A program made the translations under genes and the position numbers. DNA of 48,000 nucleotides from Owenia fusiformis (Eukaryota; Annelida; Polychaeta; Sabellida; Oweniidae), in assembly GCA_903813345.2 (NCBI GenBank), contig CAIIXF020000029.1, positions 1 to 48,000 of the forward strand, in the 5' to 3' direction. Numbering within the stretch: the first letter of the stretch is position 1; every line of letters begins with the position of its first letter. Below, piece by piece: positions 20,671 to 32,450 of the stretch. The notes beneath the pieces are model-generated. The model was not told the DNA's origin and did no database searches. It saw only the letters and a list, made by a program, of their open reading frames with translations.

Positions 20671-21508
20671 TAGCACAGGGTGTCTCATAATGACCGTCTC
20701 CCCGTCCACATTCAATTCGAATCACACGGCCCTTAAGTTACAATAAAATGTCATTACGAATCTTTTTCAATTCTAGACGAACTGGCATATAATTGATCAG
20801 TCAATATCTCACCAATTTGCTCGATTGATGGCTTTCTACTAATAATGGATTTAAAGAGAGGATCAGATACGTGTAGTTATATAATCCATTGCATCATTTA
20901 GAGTCCTCTCGGTAGTTCTTTGAAATATTTAATACATGCTTCTTTCAAATACTACTAATTATATATTTAGCATCCCCAAATGCTATTATTGGTACATTAC
21001 TTTAGACGGTTGGTGTTCTGACCCTTGATTATTACTTTTGGCAGGCCTCACGGCTAATTTTTTTATTTTAAATGTTGCTGTTACGGTTGTATCATGGCAT
21101 AGATCAAATAAGCACCTTACCTAAATAAATCGCTATATCTTGAAAAATGCTTAATCAATTGTGTTCATTATTTCAGGAAATAAAGACCTTAAATGTATAG
21201 ATCTGTAATTGACACCCTTGACACCTGCTCGAGACATTCAAAATAGACGCAGTCATATACGTCTAGGTTCAGGCAGACTTCAGACGGCATTTCGTCCATT
21301 TTTTTGAACACCCATGACTCCGTGTTGGAGCATTTCTCTTTTACGAATGTATTCTGAGCAGGTGTGCAAGTCATAATGTTTTTTTTACAATTACACGAGC
21401 TATACATTTTAGGTTTTTTCGATTCTTTCTTTCATAAAGGATGAACACAATTGGTCAGTGTTTTCCAAGATATAGCGATCTCTTTCGGTTGCGTTGGACA
21501 CCCTGTAT
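20671..21508. mobile_element. possible mariner-like remnant
   Basis: Left agcacagggtgtctcataat and right ttggacaccctgtataaaac form the inverted cagggtgtc ends usual in mariner-like elements. A second inverted pair lies inside (cgctatatcttgaaaaatgc at 21130; ttttccaagatatagcg near 21460). No transposase frame. Boundaries are uncertain. Confidence 0.35.
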
Positions 21509-22701
21509 AAAACTCTTACTATTAAAACTCCTTGACTATTTCATTATTGAATTTAACCTAATGGTCCAATCAAATGATAAATAAAAAATGATAGCAGTAA
21601 AGCAAGAAAAGTGGAACGATATGGAGTTACACCCTGGAGGATTGGTGATTCACGGGGAACGGTAAAATCCAGATTCTCTAAAAATGATGCAAATAAATTG
21701 ATTATTGTTTCAACTTGGAATTTCACTCAATGGTCAAATCTATAGAAAGGTGATTTAATAAACAAAATTTGGGGAATGTTGTCAGCTTTAAAATGCTTTT
21801 TATTTCAACATTCTAGCTCAAGTATTTAGAAAGTTCTTGGGGTTTTATTTTCGCTTGGTCTAATATATTAGCCTATATGGCCAACCAAAGCACATTTGCC
21901 CTTACAAAAAATCAGAAACATTAGTTTTAATGCCTTTATTTTACAAGATTAAACATAATCTCGAGATGGAATGTAGCTCAGAAGTAAAATCAAAAATACA
22001 AGTTTTGAACTCATTTTTATTAATACTGCATCATCTATAATTGTCAAGAATTCAAACATTGCGTGATTTTAAATAGAATTTTGCAAGGGAATGCATTTTT
22101 AATAAGATAAACAGGTGGCCAATCTGTGCAGCTAAATCTTAATATAGAGCGAAATTGATTGACAGCGAGTCCTTGTGGACCAGTTTATTTATTCTTGGGA
22201 AGGGTTGTCAGCTTAAAAATCAATACAGGTTCAATGCAACAAAAAGTAAACAAAACTTTGTTTTCATCCCTTTCCCTAAAATGATGTTTTTGGCGCTTAA
22301 ATTTGCCTTGATAACTTTTGCAACGCATCATATTCGTCTGCTTGTTCCATTCAGTAACACATAGCATCATTTTGTGCTACAATTATGATAAATATCAGGT
22401 AACATGAATTGTTTATTTGTAATTGTTTATTTGCACTTTGTAGATAAACACATACTATTATATATCTAATAAACAATAAAATGTTATGTTTAATGCAAAT
22501 TCCGATAAGTCAAAGTAAAAACTTGTGTTTGATCCTTCTAATTACTTGTCAGATTATCTGCAATTCAAATTACTACAAAATTAGTTTAGAAAATTCATAT
22601 AAAACTCATTTAATTATTTGTTTTGATCTCATAAATTCATTTTTGAACTGAAATAATGATGCAAACTTAGACGATAATGTTTTGATTTTATGTGATTTCA
22701 G
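21509..22701 (+). other. last intron of the chimeric gene, right part
   Basis: AT-rich, no recognised repeat; the small frames here are not convincing. It ends in tgtgatttcag, the acceptor of the NHL exon. Confidence 0.45.
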
Positions 22702-23532
22702 GTCAGCAAGCTTGTGGCAATGAATCTCTGTGAGCCAATAGTGGAGAAGAAGAATCTACGATCAGATGGGATATTCGATCTAACTCTCATTCCCAATGGC
22801 CATTTTGCAGTAACATGTTATGGTGACATTTCTACAAAGATATATGGCCGAGAGCACAACCAGTTGAAAGATCTTGGAAAGCAGTTCCGTTTCGTAACAT
22901 TAACTTCCGATGGCCATCTGGCATTCACCAACTTCACGAACACCATAAGTGTCTACAGTGTCGACGGGACCCCCACACGGGACATCACCTGCAGAAAGCG
23001 AAAGCTATTTGGTTTAAGATCAACCCCTGCAGATGAACTAAAGCTGCAGGGTATTACATCAACCCCTGCAGGTGAGCTGCTTGTATGTGATCGCACCACC
23101 AAGACAGTGTACCGTGTGGATCCGTCCACTGGAGACACGACTCCCCTTTCCAAGCCTGATACATTCGAGGACCCTTACTATGTGGCATCAACAACATCTG
23201 ATGTCACCATAGTCAGCGACTGGGATCTGCATTGTATTAAAGGCTTGGATAAAGATGGCCAAGAAGTTTTTAAATATGGGAAGGAAGGCCGTGGTCAGGG
23301 TAAGTTGAAGTGCCCCTGTGGTGTCTGCACAGATGCAGCCAACCACATCATAGTTGCAGACCGTAACAACCATAGGGTACATCTCCTGACCCCTGACGCC
23401 AAATTCCTTCGCCATCTGCTTTCCGAGAAAGATGGCGTGCACAACCCCCGTTCTGTTGCAATCAACCAGGAGGGGCAACTGGTAGTTGGAGATCGCAATG
23501 GCAACACATTCACTATCACATACAGGAAGTGA
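22702..23532 (+). CDS. terminal exon: NHL-type six-bladed beta-propeller
   Basis: Behind tgtgatttcag the frame opens in phase 0 (VSKLVAMNLCEP...) and runs 276 codons to TGA. Six NHL/TRIM-like blades can be marked: FDLTLIPNGHFAVTCYG, RFVTLTSDGHLAFTNF, LQGITSTPAGELLVCDR, DPYYVASTTSDVTIVSDW, CGVCTDAANHIIVADRNNHR and RSVAINQEGQLVVGDRNGN. Such propellers in TRIM2/TRIM3/LIN-41/Brat relatives bind RNA or protein and form the C-terminus behind a coiled coil, as here; no RING or B-box is visible upstream. There is no in-frame ATG at the exon start, so it needs an upstream exon, and its phase matches all the coiled-coil exons. An alternative is that it belongs to a separate TRIM-like gene whose start was lost in the transposon-rich 12-22 kb region. 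A 13-codon tandem duplication lies at 23019-23096. Confidence 0.82.
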   Translation, partial: VSKLVAMNLCEPIVEKKNLRSDGIFDLTLIPNGHFAVTCYGDISTKIYGREHNQLKDLGKQFRFVTLTSDGHLAFTNFTNTISVYSVDGTPTRDITCRKRKLFGLRSTPADELKLQGITSTPAGELLVCDRTTKTVYRVDPSTGDTTPLSKPDTFEDPYYVASTTSDVTIVSDWDLHCIKGLDKDGQEVFKYGKEGRGQGKLKCPCGVCTDAANHIIVADRNNHRVHLLTPDAKFLRHLLSEKDGVHNPRSVAINQEGQLVVGDRNGNTFTITYRK

Positions 23533-23933
23533 GGTAAATAGAAAACAAAACATTAAAACAATTAGTTAATATCAATCAAATACTGCATTATTACATTGAA
23601 TATACGTTTCAAATACATCGATTTATGATAAAAAATGATTACAAATTGAAATTAATTGAATAAATATGTTAAAATAATGTTAAATAAACAGAGAAGTAAA
23701 AGTGCAGATTGTAAACAATAGAAGTTAACCATTGTAATAGTAAAATGAACTTTTTCTGTCAAACAGATGAATTAAATCACAACTAATTATCAAAATTATG
23801 TTTCAGCCCAGCATCCTGATACAAGTGAGAAACAACAACACTGACAGATAAAACAACAACAACAAATCAAAGACAATGATAGCAGTGACAATTACAACAC
23901 TGATATTACACCAATATTGACAATAACAACACA
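23533..23933 (+). other. probable 3' UTR with poly(A) signals
   Basis: AT-rich sequence with AATAAA at 23659-23664 and 23683-23688, then acaacaacaac-rich DNA up to the next transposon. A related acaacaacaac tract with the same agcagtgacaattacaacac block is found on the far side of the 4.5-kb element (28530-28600). Confidence 0.45.
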
Positions 23934-25107
23934 TAGTAGATGGGTTAACTACATTTTAGGGGGTCTGGACTTCAATCTATGATGCAAATGTTTCCTTTGA
24001 CATGAAAGTACCTTAGGACCATAGAAACAAATTTATCCAAAGACACACGCCAGATGGCGCTTTATATTGGAAATATTCAAATTTTTAAAATGGCCGCCAA
24101 CAATACAACGGAGAAAATATATTTTCTTCTATGCATACTATAATGATATGATTGGTGCCTAAATATACATTTTGTGGGTGAAGAATCAATTTAGTATGGG
24201 TTTGAGTCTTTAATATTAGGAACTTCCTCTATATATCAAAAAATATGCCTTTTTCAAAATGGCTGCCAGAGATGTAACAAAGATGATATCTTCACTTGTA
24301 TGCATGCTACAATTGTAAGAATGATGTCCAAGTATACATAAATGGGTGGAAGAATTAAGTTGATAAGGTTTTTAGTCTTTATTTTCCCAACGAAGAAAGT
24401 TCAGTGGGGATATATCGAAGCCCTCTGTCCGTCAGTCTATCGTCTGTCTTATGTATGATTTTGCAATTATTTCAGATACCTTCAAAGTATGACCATATGT
24501 ACTCAATTAAATTGAAGATGGTGTTAATTTTATGATTAATGCCTCAGAAAATTCAAAATGTCCCAGGGAATTAAGGAGTTGATTAGTTATTACTTACTAG
24601 ATATGCCATCAAGGTAAGGTTAGAATATATAAGTTAGATCTCAATTTTTTATTGTCTAGATATAATTTTTAGCATTGACTAAATGGTCACAAAAATGTTT
24701 AAATCTGCGGAAATTCTGATATTGTACTGTATGTCTATTAGTTAACAAACATTTTCACTTTTTATTGAAAACGTATGCCTTTTTTCTATGGCTTTGGAAA
24801 ATATTACAAAAAATTATATCTAACAAGGGCTCTTAAACTTCTTCAAAAGTAGAATAGTTTGAAAGTGTAGTTTTGAATATCAATTTGCGATGACGGAAAC
24901 TATGCTGAAAACAATGGATTGCATGGGAGATGTGGTTTTCAACTTCAGCACATTTCAAATACCGTCCCCTTTTAAGAAATTGTTGATATAAAGTGAGGAA
25001 ACTTTTGATATGTTTTAATTGAGAAAAAACAAGATCATCTTTTTACAAAATAAGCTTAACATTTTAAAAAGTGCCAAGGTGGGATCCTAATCCATTATTT
25101 TCCAGAA

Positions 25108-26275
25108 AGTTTTTTTTTTAATTTTATATTTCCTTTATTTCATAATACATCATACAAACAGATACAAGGCCTACGCCGAAGCATTATTGGCCCTGTTAAA
25201 GTAGTTACAATATAGGTTAAAATAGGTCACAATGCAAAAATGATAGATATAAAACATATTTATGAACATGAAAATAATCATGAAAGCATGAAGACAGGTC
25301 AGAGATATATGTACATATTAATGAATATTTGACTATTTAACTTCCTTGACAATAGAGTGTAAAAATTCGGCTGTTAATTCAATAGCCTTTTTATTTGTAA
25401 TTGTGTCAAGGGAAGGATCTGAAAAAAATAGAAAGTCTACCCTGTCTTCCTGTTTTCTATTATTAAAAGAGTTTAATTAAAGGATGGCAGTCCCCCTAGT
25501 TCTCTGTGAAAATTGAGTCTTTGAATGTTAAAAAGAGGGCAATGGAGCAATAGGTGTTTGGTTGATTCAGTAGAGTGACCACATTTACATTTGGCATTTG
25601 GAATATTTTTGAAGTTATGTGTAAAAAGATGCTGCCTTAAAATGAGATCACATCTCGTTTTATTTAAGACAATTTCTTTATCTCTGGATAGGTTTAATCT
25701 TGGGGTTGTGAATTCTTTCTTTTTCCCATTCAAAAAAGTTCTAATTTTATACTTAAATGAGTTGCGTGAGTGTGCTTGTTTCAGTTCATCTGGTAAATTA
25801 TCCCATAATTTAATACTGGATAAAGCTGTAAACTTCCTGAGTTTAGCTGATGCATTGAATGGGATCTTTAAATCATTGCTACGTCGAAGTCTTTGGTGAT
25901 TTACCTGATTCTTATACTGTTCAAAAACATTTGAAACATATGAAGGCATCTTATAATTATTTACAAAATCAAACATAAAGACTAGTTTTTTTTCTTTTCT
26001 TCGATTGGATAAGGATCTCCATCCAAGACATGCCATCACCTTCTCAGAGTTAGACCCTTGGATGCAACCACTTACAATAAGACCCGCTCTATATTGGACT
26101 CTATCTAAACTTGCTAAGAGGTTTAGATTTGCGCTGTCAAAAATAATATTGCTATATTCGAGATGTGGGAGAATGAATGCCATATAAATTGTCTGTAAGT
26201 GTTTTGATCTTACTGAAAATTTGAGTGCTTTTAATGGATTTAACATTTTATTACACCAGAAAGTTGGATTCATAT
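25108..26275 (-). mobile_element. 5'-truncated LINE nested in the 4.5-kb element
   Basis: Runs on the - strand from about 26275 to a T run at about 25108 (its poly(A) side). It contains the reverse transcriptase C-terminal frame and ~360 bp of 3' UTR. Confidence 0.65.
25473..26273 (-). pseudogene. non-LTR retrotransposon ORF2, C-terminal part (266 aa)
   Basis: An open frame of 266 codons covering the post-palm/thumb region of a LINE ORF2 (LKALKFSVRSKHLQTIYMAF then ILPHLEYSNIIFDSAN, a widely conserved block) and ending in a Cys/His motif CKCGHSTESTKHLLLHC, as in many jockey/CR1-type elements. The catalytic blocks upstream are lost by 5' truncation, so the copy cannot act by itself. The open frame suggests it is not very old. 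Confidence 0.75.
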
Positions 26276-26915
26276 TTTACAATCATGGGGACTTCACTTG
26301 AAACAAAATACATTGTTTTAATAGTAAACACTGTATTTATGGCCGAGAAGTACTCATGGTGAAAGACATATTGCCGTTTAAAATCTTAATCTCTTAAATG
26401 TTCAAATGAGAAAATACGAATATTTTTCTCAATGTGACAATAATCAGTGCTGTATGTGTGTACATACATGTCTTTTTCAAAATGGCTGCCAATCAACAAC
26501 AAGCTTAATAGTGTGTTGGTTGGATTAGTAAAAGGACTCGGTAAACAGGGACATCGTCCATGATTTGGTCAGAGGAGATTAAGGGGGTTCTGCAATACTG
26601 TCATAATGTGCAGCCCTTGAAATTTATTCCGATCTTCAAAATTTTCTCTCGCCAGAAGGTTTCTGGCCCTGTATAACTATAGGTACATATGTATGTCTGC
26701 CCTGCGTGGTTTTGAACTATCACATTTGTCTCTTAAGCATGATGCATTGCAACAACTAAAGTTGCACTTCCATTGCAGATGCTTGTTTATTGCAAGTTAT
26801 TAAAGAGACACTGGTCTTTCTGGTGAGATTGAGTAAAAAGAACATTGCAAGATAAGTACACATTTGCTGTGTTAAGGCGAAATGATTATTTTATGGCTCA
26901 TAATCCAATTTGCTA

Positions 26916-27326
26916 GATGCGAGTAGTTAAAATCTTTATTTTTTTCATTAAAAATTCAAAATTCAGTCTTACTCATGTTGAATTTGAAATCGTCATGAAA
27001 AAATACATCAAGGTATGTGGTTTAGAAATGAGTCCATCAACTTTAAAGTTGAATTTTTATCGAACATTTAGGTCAGGGAGATCCCCCATAGTCCTCATGT
27101 TGTGAAACACAAAAAGTGAATCGTTTCTTGTGTTGTGCATTTATTATTTTCTTTGACTGGAGATATTTTGATTTGTACAGCTATCAGATACAAAAGAGTA
27201 ATATAAAATGTGAACCACTAAAAAATTGTAATACCTTGCAACTTTGTAATACCATGCAATGTTTTTTCACCCGAATAAACCACCTGGTGGGGAAAATGGT
27301 AACTACCTACTTGCATCTGAGTAATT
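26916..27326. mobile_element. MITE family 'gatgcgagtag', copy 2
   Basis: gatgcgagtagttaaaatct to ctacctacttgcatctgagtaat, flanked by TA. The internal block ggtcagggagatcccccata matches copy 1. It lies inside the 4.5-kb element. Confidence 0.68.
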
Positions 27327-27403
27327 AAATAGATTTTACCTTCCTTAAAATGTAGATCTTGAAGCCAATTTTATGAAATATTATGCCCAGAAGTGAAATA
27401 ACT

Positions 27404-27492
27404 TTTAGCAAAGATACAATTTTTGTTAGCAAAGATACAATCTTTGTTAGCAAAGGTACAATCTTTGTTAACAAATATACAATCTTTGTTAT
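27404..27492. repeat. 21-bp tandem repeat, about four units
   Basis: Units of gttagcaaagatacaatcttt with small changes; each contains the dyad aaagat-acaatcttt. Non-coding. Confidence 0.6.
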
Positions 27493-28839
27493 ATTTTCAG
27501 CTGTATATTTCCAATATATAGTGAAAACTATAATCTCACAAGACTTAATAAAATTAATTCTCCTACCCCATAAATATAAAATTTTGACACCAATCGTATC
27601 AGTGTAGCATGCACTGATGTTAAGATATCATCATTGTTATATTTCTGCTGGCCATTTTTAAAAACACATAATTTACTATAGAGTGAAAATTCTTATTATG
27701 AAAGACCTATTAAATGGATTCTACAACCCAATATTAATGTATACTTTGACACCACTCTTATCATTGTAGCATGCTTAGAAGAGGAGATATCTTCTTTGTT
27801 ATATTTCTGGCAGCCATTTTGAAAAATGCATATATTTTGAATATAAAGTGCAAGTGCTGAATTTACAAGACTCGAAACCTAATTAAATAGATTCTACAAT
27901 AACATTAAATATATTTTTTGACACAACTCTTATAATTGTAGCATGCACAGAAGCAAAACTATTGTCTCTGATGTATTTGTGGCGGCCATTTTGAAAATTG
28001 TGTATATTTCCAATAAAAAGCGCCATCTAGCTTGTGTCTTTGGATAAATTTGTTTCTATTGCCCTAAGGTATTTCCATGCCAAAGGGGACAGTTTGTAAG
28101 GTAAGATATCTTAATTTGTAAGTATTCGTAACGCAAGATATCTTCTTTATTATATTTCTGGCAGTCATTTTGAAAAACGTGTATATTTTGAATTTAAAGT
28201 GGAAGTTCTTAATTTTCAAGACTCAAGATCTGATAAAATAGATTTTACGACTACATCGCTGAATTTTTTGACACACTCTTATAAATTGTAGCGTGCACAG
28301 AATCAAAGATATTGTCTCTGATGAATTTTGGCGGCCATTTTAAAAAATGTGTATATTCTCAATATAAAGCGCAGTCTAGCTTGTGTCTTTGGATTTTATT
28401 TCTATTGCCCTAAGGTACTTCCATGCCAAAGGGGACATTTGCATCATACAATGAAGTCCAAATTAAGTTAACCCATCTACTAACAAGTTATTTCAAAATG
28501 ACAAGAAATAAAACACCAACTCAAGACCAACAAAGCAGTGACAATTACAACACAAAACAACAACAACAATTCCAAGAGATACAACAACAATGATTGGTTA
28601 TAAAACAACATGTGAAAACGATTATGAAGCAAATGATAGTTATATTTGCTGTAAATTGGAGACTGGATTCATTAAAGCTAATATGGATTAATTACATATT
28701 TACAAATATCAGGATTAAATATGGATATATATGTTCTTTGATAATTGTAAGTAGATTGTTTCTAAACTTATGAACGTTCAAACTAAATTACATTTTGAAT
28801 TAGTATCCTGAATGTATATTTCACATAGGATTGGAGTCC

Positions 28840-29226
28840 ATTTCACTGTTTAATTGCTTCAGTAAAAGCTAAAAAATAAGAAATCAAAACATCATTATGC
28901 AATAACATCAGGAAAAATGTATTCCTATTGTATAGTACTATGAATGACATTTGTATATCTTGGATTGCTTCTAGTTTGGCTTATTAAGTGTTTGGTCTCT
29001 CATATTTGGATACTTCTCTGCCATGTTATTTTCAATAAGATTAACATGGCTGACATTCTTCAAATTACAAGACGGCACAGGCTTATTGCACAAAAAACTA
29101 AAAAATCTGAAATATACAAATGTCATTCATGTACAATATGAATATACTTTTCCATATATTATTGCATAATGGTCTCCCAATTTCTTATTTTTTGGGGTTC
29201 TACTGACGCAATAAAACAGTGAAATA
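28840..29226. mobile_element. palindromic element family, short copy
   Basis: atttcactgttta ... agtaaaagctaaaaaataag ... atgaatgacatttgtatat at the left is mirrored at the right (acaaatgtcattcatgtaca ... cttattttttggggttctac ... aaaacagtgaaat). The same ends and arms bound the 37819-39351 element, so this is an internally reduced relative. Confidence 0.65.
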
Positions 29227-29243
29227 GACTAGTGAATATCCTA

Positions 29244-29506
29244 GGTGCGAGTAGAAATAATCTTGATTTACGCCATTAAAAATATCATAATTTAGTCAAA
29301 CTGGTGTCATATTTGGAATCTACATATAAAATTACTTCTAACAATGTGATTTTGAAAAGAGTTTATCAACTTTGAAAATTTAATTTTCCACTAAAACTGA
29401 TGCATATTAAAGTTTTAGGGAATTTTGTAATACCCTTCCATGTTATTTCCCCCGAATAGCCACCTGGTGGCGAAATTGGTAACTACCTACTCGCATCTGA
29501 GTAATT
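29244..29506. mobile_element. MITE family 'gatgcgagtag', copy 3 (internally deleted)
   Basis: ggtgcgagtagaaataatct to ctacctactcgcatctgagtaat, TA on both sides, about 265 bp. It matches the first and last parts of copy 1 but lacks about 150 bp of the middle. Confidence 0.65.
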
Positions 29507-30014
29507 ATCAGTTGATTTGAAAATCAATTTAACTGAATATGGCCAGAGAGCATGCAACTAGTTATAACTGAGACCATGATTTATGTTAGTCTCAGGTTAT
29601 AAAAACTTCAAAAAACAGTTGAAACATATTCATTTTTTGATTCATACTCTGGGGATCCTTGAATTTCTTAATTTTTTGCTTTGAAAGTTCATAGTTTATG
29701 TTTGGTCAATACAAATCAAAATAAGGACTTTAAAAACATAATCCCTATGTCTCTGAAAATAAATGTGACTTGGACGAAAGCTTTAAAATTAAGAAATTAA
29801 TGTACTATACATGTACATACATGTAGTTCAACGCCCCAGAAAGCCATATACACGTACATTGCTTTATGCGATGAGGGATTCTTATAGATTATTCAATTGT
29901 TATTAAGACATGTTAGATACTGATTTTATTTTAATTGCAACGCATGCTTTGGAATGACCCAGACGTTGACGCACTGGCTTTGATGAGTTATAATGATTAG
30001 TACACTATCTGTAT
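29507..30014. other. intergenic, nothing recognised
   Basis: AT-rich single-copy-looking DNA; acatgtacatacatgtag at about 29810 is a small dyad. Confidence 0.4.
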
Positions 30015-31229
30015 TTTTAACATTTTGAACATAATGCAGAGTCAATATTTTGACTGTAATGCAGAGTCAACATTTTGACAGTAATGCAGAGTCAACATTT
30101 TGACAGTAATGCAGAGTCAACATTTTGACAGTAATGCAGAGTCAACATTTTGACTGTAATGCAGAGTCAACATTTTGACTGTAATGCAGAGTCAACATTT
30201 TGACCATAATGCAGAGTCAACCTTTTGACTGTAATGCAGAGTAATCATTTTGACAGTAATGTAGAGTCAACATTTTGACCATAATGCAGAGTCAGCATTT
30301 TGACCATAATGCAGAGTCAACATTTTGACTGTAATGCAGTGTCAACATTTTGACAGTAATGCTGAGTCAACATTTTGACAATAATGCAGAGTCAACATTT
30401 TGACCATAATGCAGAGTCAACGTTTTGACTGTAATGCAGAGTCAACTCGTTGACTGTAAAATAGGGTCAACATTTTGAGTGTAATGCAGAGTCAACATTT
30501 TGACTGTAATGTAGGGTCAACTTTTGATTGTAATGCAGTCAACATTTTCACCATAATGCAGAGTCAACTTTTTGACTGTAATGCAGAGTCAACTTTTTGA
30601 CTGTAATGCAGAGTCAGCATTTTGACAGTAATGCAGAGTCAACATTTTGACAGTAATACAGAGTCAACATTTTGACCATAATACAGAGTCAACATTTTAA
30701 CAGTAATGCAGAGTCAACATTTTTACAGTAATGCAGAGTCAACATTTTGACCATAATACAGAGGGAACATTTTAACAGTAATGCAGAGTCAACATTTTGA
30801 CGGTAATACAGAGTCAACATTTTGACCATAATGCAGAGTCAACATTTTGACAGTAATTTAGGGTCAACATTTTGACAGTAATGTAGAGTCAATATTTTGA
30901 CTCCAATGTAGCGTCAAGGTCTTGACTATAATGAAGGGTCAATATTTGACTATAATTTAGGGTCAATATTTTGACTTTAATGTAGGGTCAAGGTCTTGAC
31001 TATAATGTAAGATCAAAATGTTAACTGTAATGCAGGGTCAACATTTTGACTGTAATGCAGGGTCAACATTTTGACTGTAATGCAGGGTCAATATTTTGAC
31101 TGTAATGTAGGGTCAATATTTTAACTGTAATACAGGGTCAACCTTTTGACTGTAATGTAAGGTTAACATTTTGAACGTAATGTAGGGTCAATATTTTGAT
31201 TGTAATGTAGGGTCAACATTTTGACTGTC
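30015..31229. repeat. 25-bp satellite, about 48 units
   Basis: Unit gtaatgcagagtcaacattttgaca-type, cleanly spaced at 25 bp (e.g. gcagagtcaa at 30061, 30086, 30111). Every unit holds the dyad GTCAA-catt-TTGAC. Units in the left two thirds read gcagagtcaac; from about 30840 on they shift to gtagggtcaat, so the array has two sequence zones. Confidence 0.9.
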
Positions 31230-32300
31230 AATATCTATGTTAGATTTTAATAAAGACCCTACTGTGTCAGGTGCATCTGTACACATATGAATGACCCTGC
31301 CGTTTGTCACACAACCAATGAAAATATACATGTCAATTGCAAGGCAATCACAAATGATATAGTTATGCTACATACAGCATCTGCCTTGAACCAAACAATA
31401 ACAAAAGATAGAGAAATTATCTGACTGTATTGCCATGCCATTTTTCACATTTTGATGACAACACTGAGTAAAACTTGACGTAAAAAAGTTTCAAATTAAT
31501 GAAACTTCATCTCTCCATTGTTATGACATCATAACATATATTGTAGAAGACGAATTGAACATGTTGCTATGTTGTATTGATTATAAAGGGATGTCACAAG
31601 TAAGCTCATTGTGTACCGTTTTAGGATGAAAGATTGCAATATCTTGCATAAGGGAAGATAGCTTTATCTTGGATAGTCATATGAGAAAAACTGAACACCA
31701 AGGCATTTAAGAATATGCAATTACTGTAAATAGTTTAACTCTTAAATGGCAGGGACTTTTCAGGACTTTTGACCTGAAATTTACTGAATTAGGCATCAAA
31801 ATATTGTAAATGTAACTCCTCTCACAAGGAGAAAAGTAAGAGCTGGTTAAAATTCCTACTTTGTGACAAATTTTGCATTTGACATAAGACTTATGTTCTT
31901 AGAATATGCATTTCGTCAATAATAATGGCCCAATATAGTTATTTGTATAGTCATAGTTATAAGTATAGGAAAAAATTAAACAACTAGATTATGAAGCCTT
32001 TTCATAATGTTGATGTATACTGTATTCATTCATATTGATATACCAATAGAAAAGTCAGATGTGAGTCAAAAGAGAGAAAGTCAAAACCACTTTAATAAGT
32101 CACTGGCGGACATAAAGGTTTTTGGCATAAGTTGGCCTTTTTGGGCCCTTTTTGGCCAAATTATCAAAAACTTGGCCTTAAATTTTCGAAATTTGGGCCC
32201 AAACTTTGATTTTAGGGGCCCAAAATTGTTTCCCAATTCAAAATGTGGATCCCCTTCGTTAGCTTCTGGATCTGCCGGTGTAAATTGCCTAGATATACTA
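31230..32300. other. intergenic, nothing recognised
   Basis: AT-rich. A 163-codon frame at 32007-32498 is mostly low-complexity (ttggcc/gggccc words at 32125-32225) and runs into a hairpin; not supported as a gene. Confidence 0.4.
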
Positions 32301-32302
32301 TT

Positions 32303-32450
32303 ACAGTATACAATTATTGACCTCTCCAGAGGTTTACTGTCAAAATTATATCCCGAGACTGTAAACCGAGACCGTAGGTCGAGGTTTACAGTCGAAGAAT
32401 ATAATTTTGACAGTAAACCGAATGGAGAGGTCTATAATTGTTTTGTTAGT
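32303..32450. repeat. hairpin of about 65-bp arms
   Basis: caattattgacctctccaga then ggtttactgtcaaaattata on the left is mirrored by tataattttgacagtaaacc and ggagaggtctataattg on the right, around a centre with ctgtaaaccgagac / gtcgaggtttacag. Probably a small palindromic element. Confidence 0.65.

Larger units (their letters stand above)
23934..28483. mobile_element. ~4.5-kb element with long inverted arms, nested insertions
   Basis: Ends tagtagatgggttaact (left) and agttaacccatctacta (right) are inverted. Homology continues inward for several hundred bp: ggtctggacttc against gaagtcca, gatgcaaatgt.tcctttg against caaaggggacatttgcatc, and agatggcgctttatattgga against ccaataaaaagcgccatct. The right arm holds several ~190-bp tandem subrepeats (27590-28440) built on ttgtagcatgcacagaa and ggcggccattttgaaaa. 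A LINE fragment (25108-26275) and a MITE (26916-27324) lie inside. No transposase. Confidence 0.65.

Noticed and set aside
23188-23553. 121-codon frame on the - strand
   Set aside because: Shadow of the NHL exon, which has clear blades on the + strand.
30015-31229. CRISPR-like array
   Set aside because: Units abut without spacers and drift gradually; this is a satellite in a eukaryotic genome.
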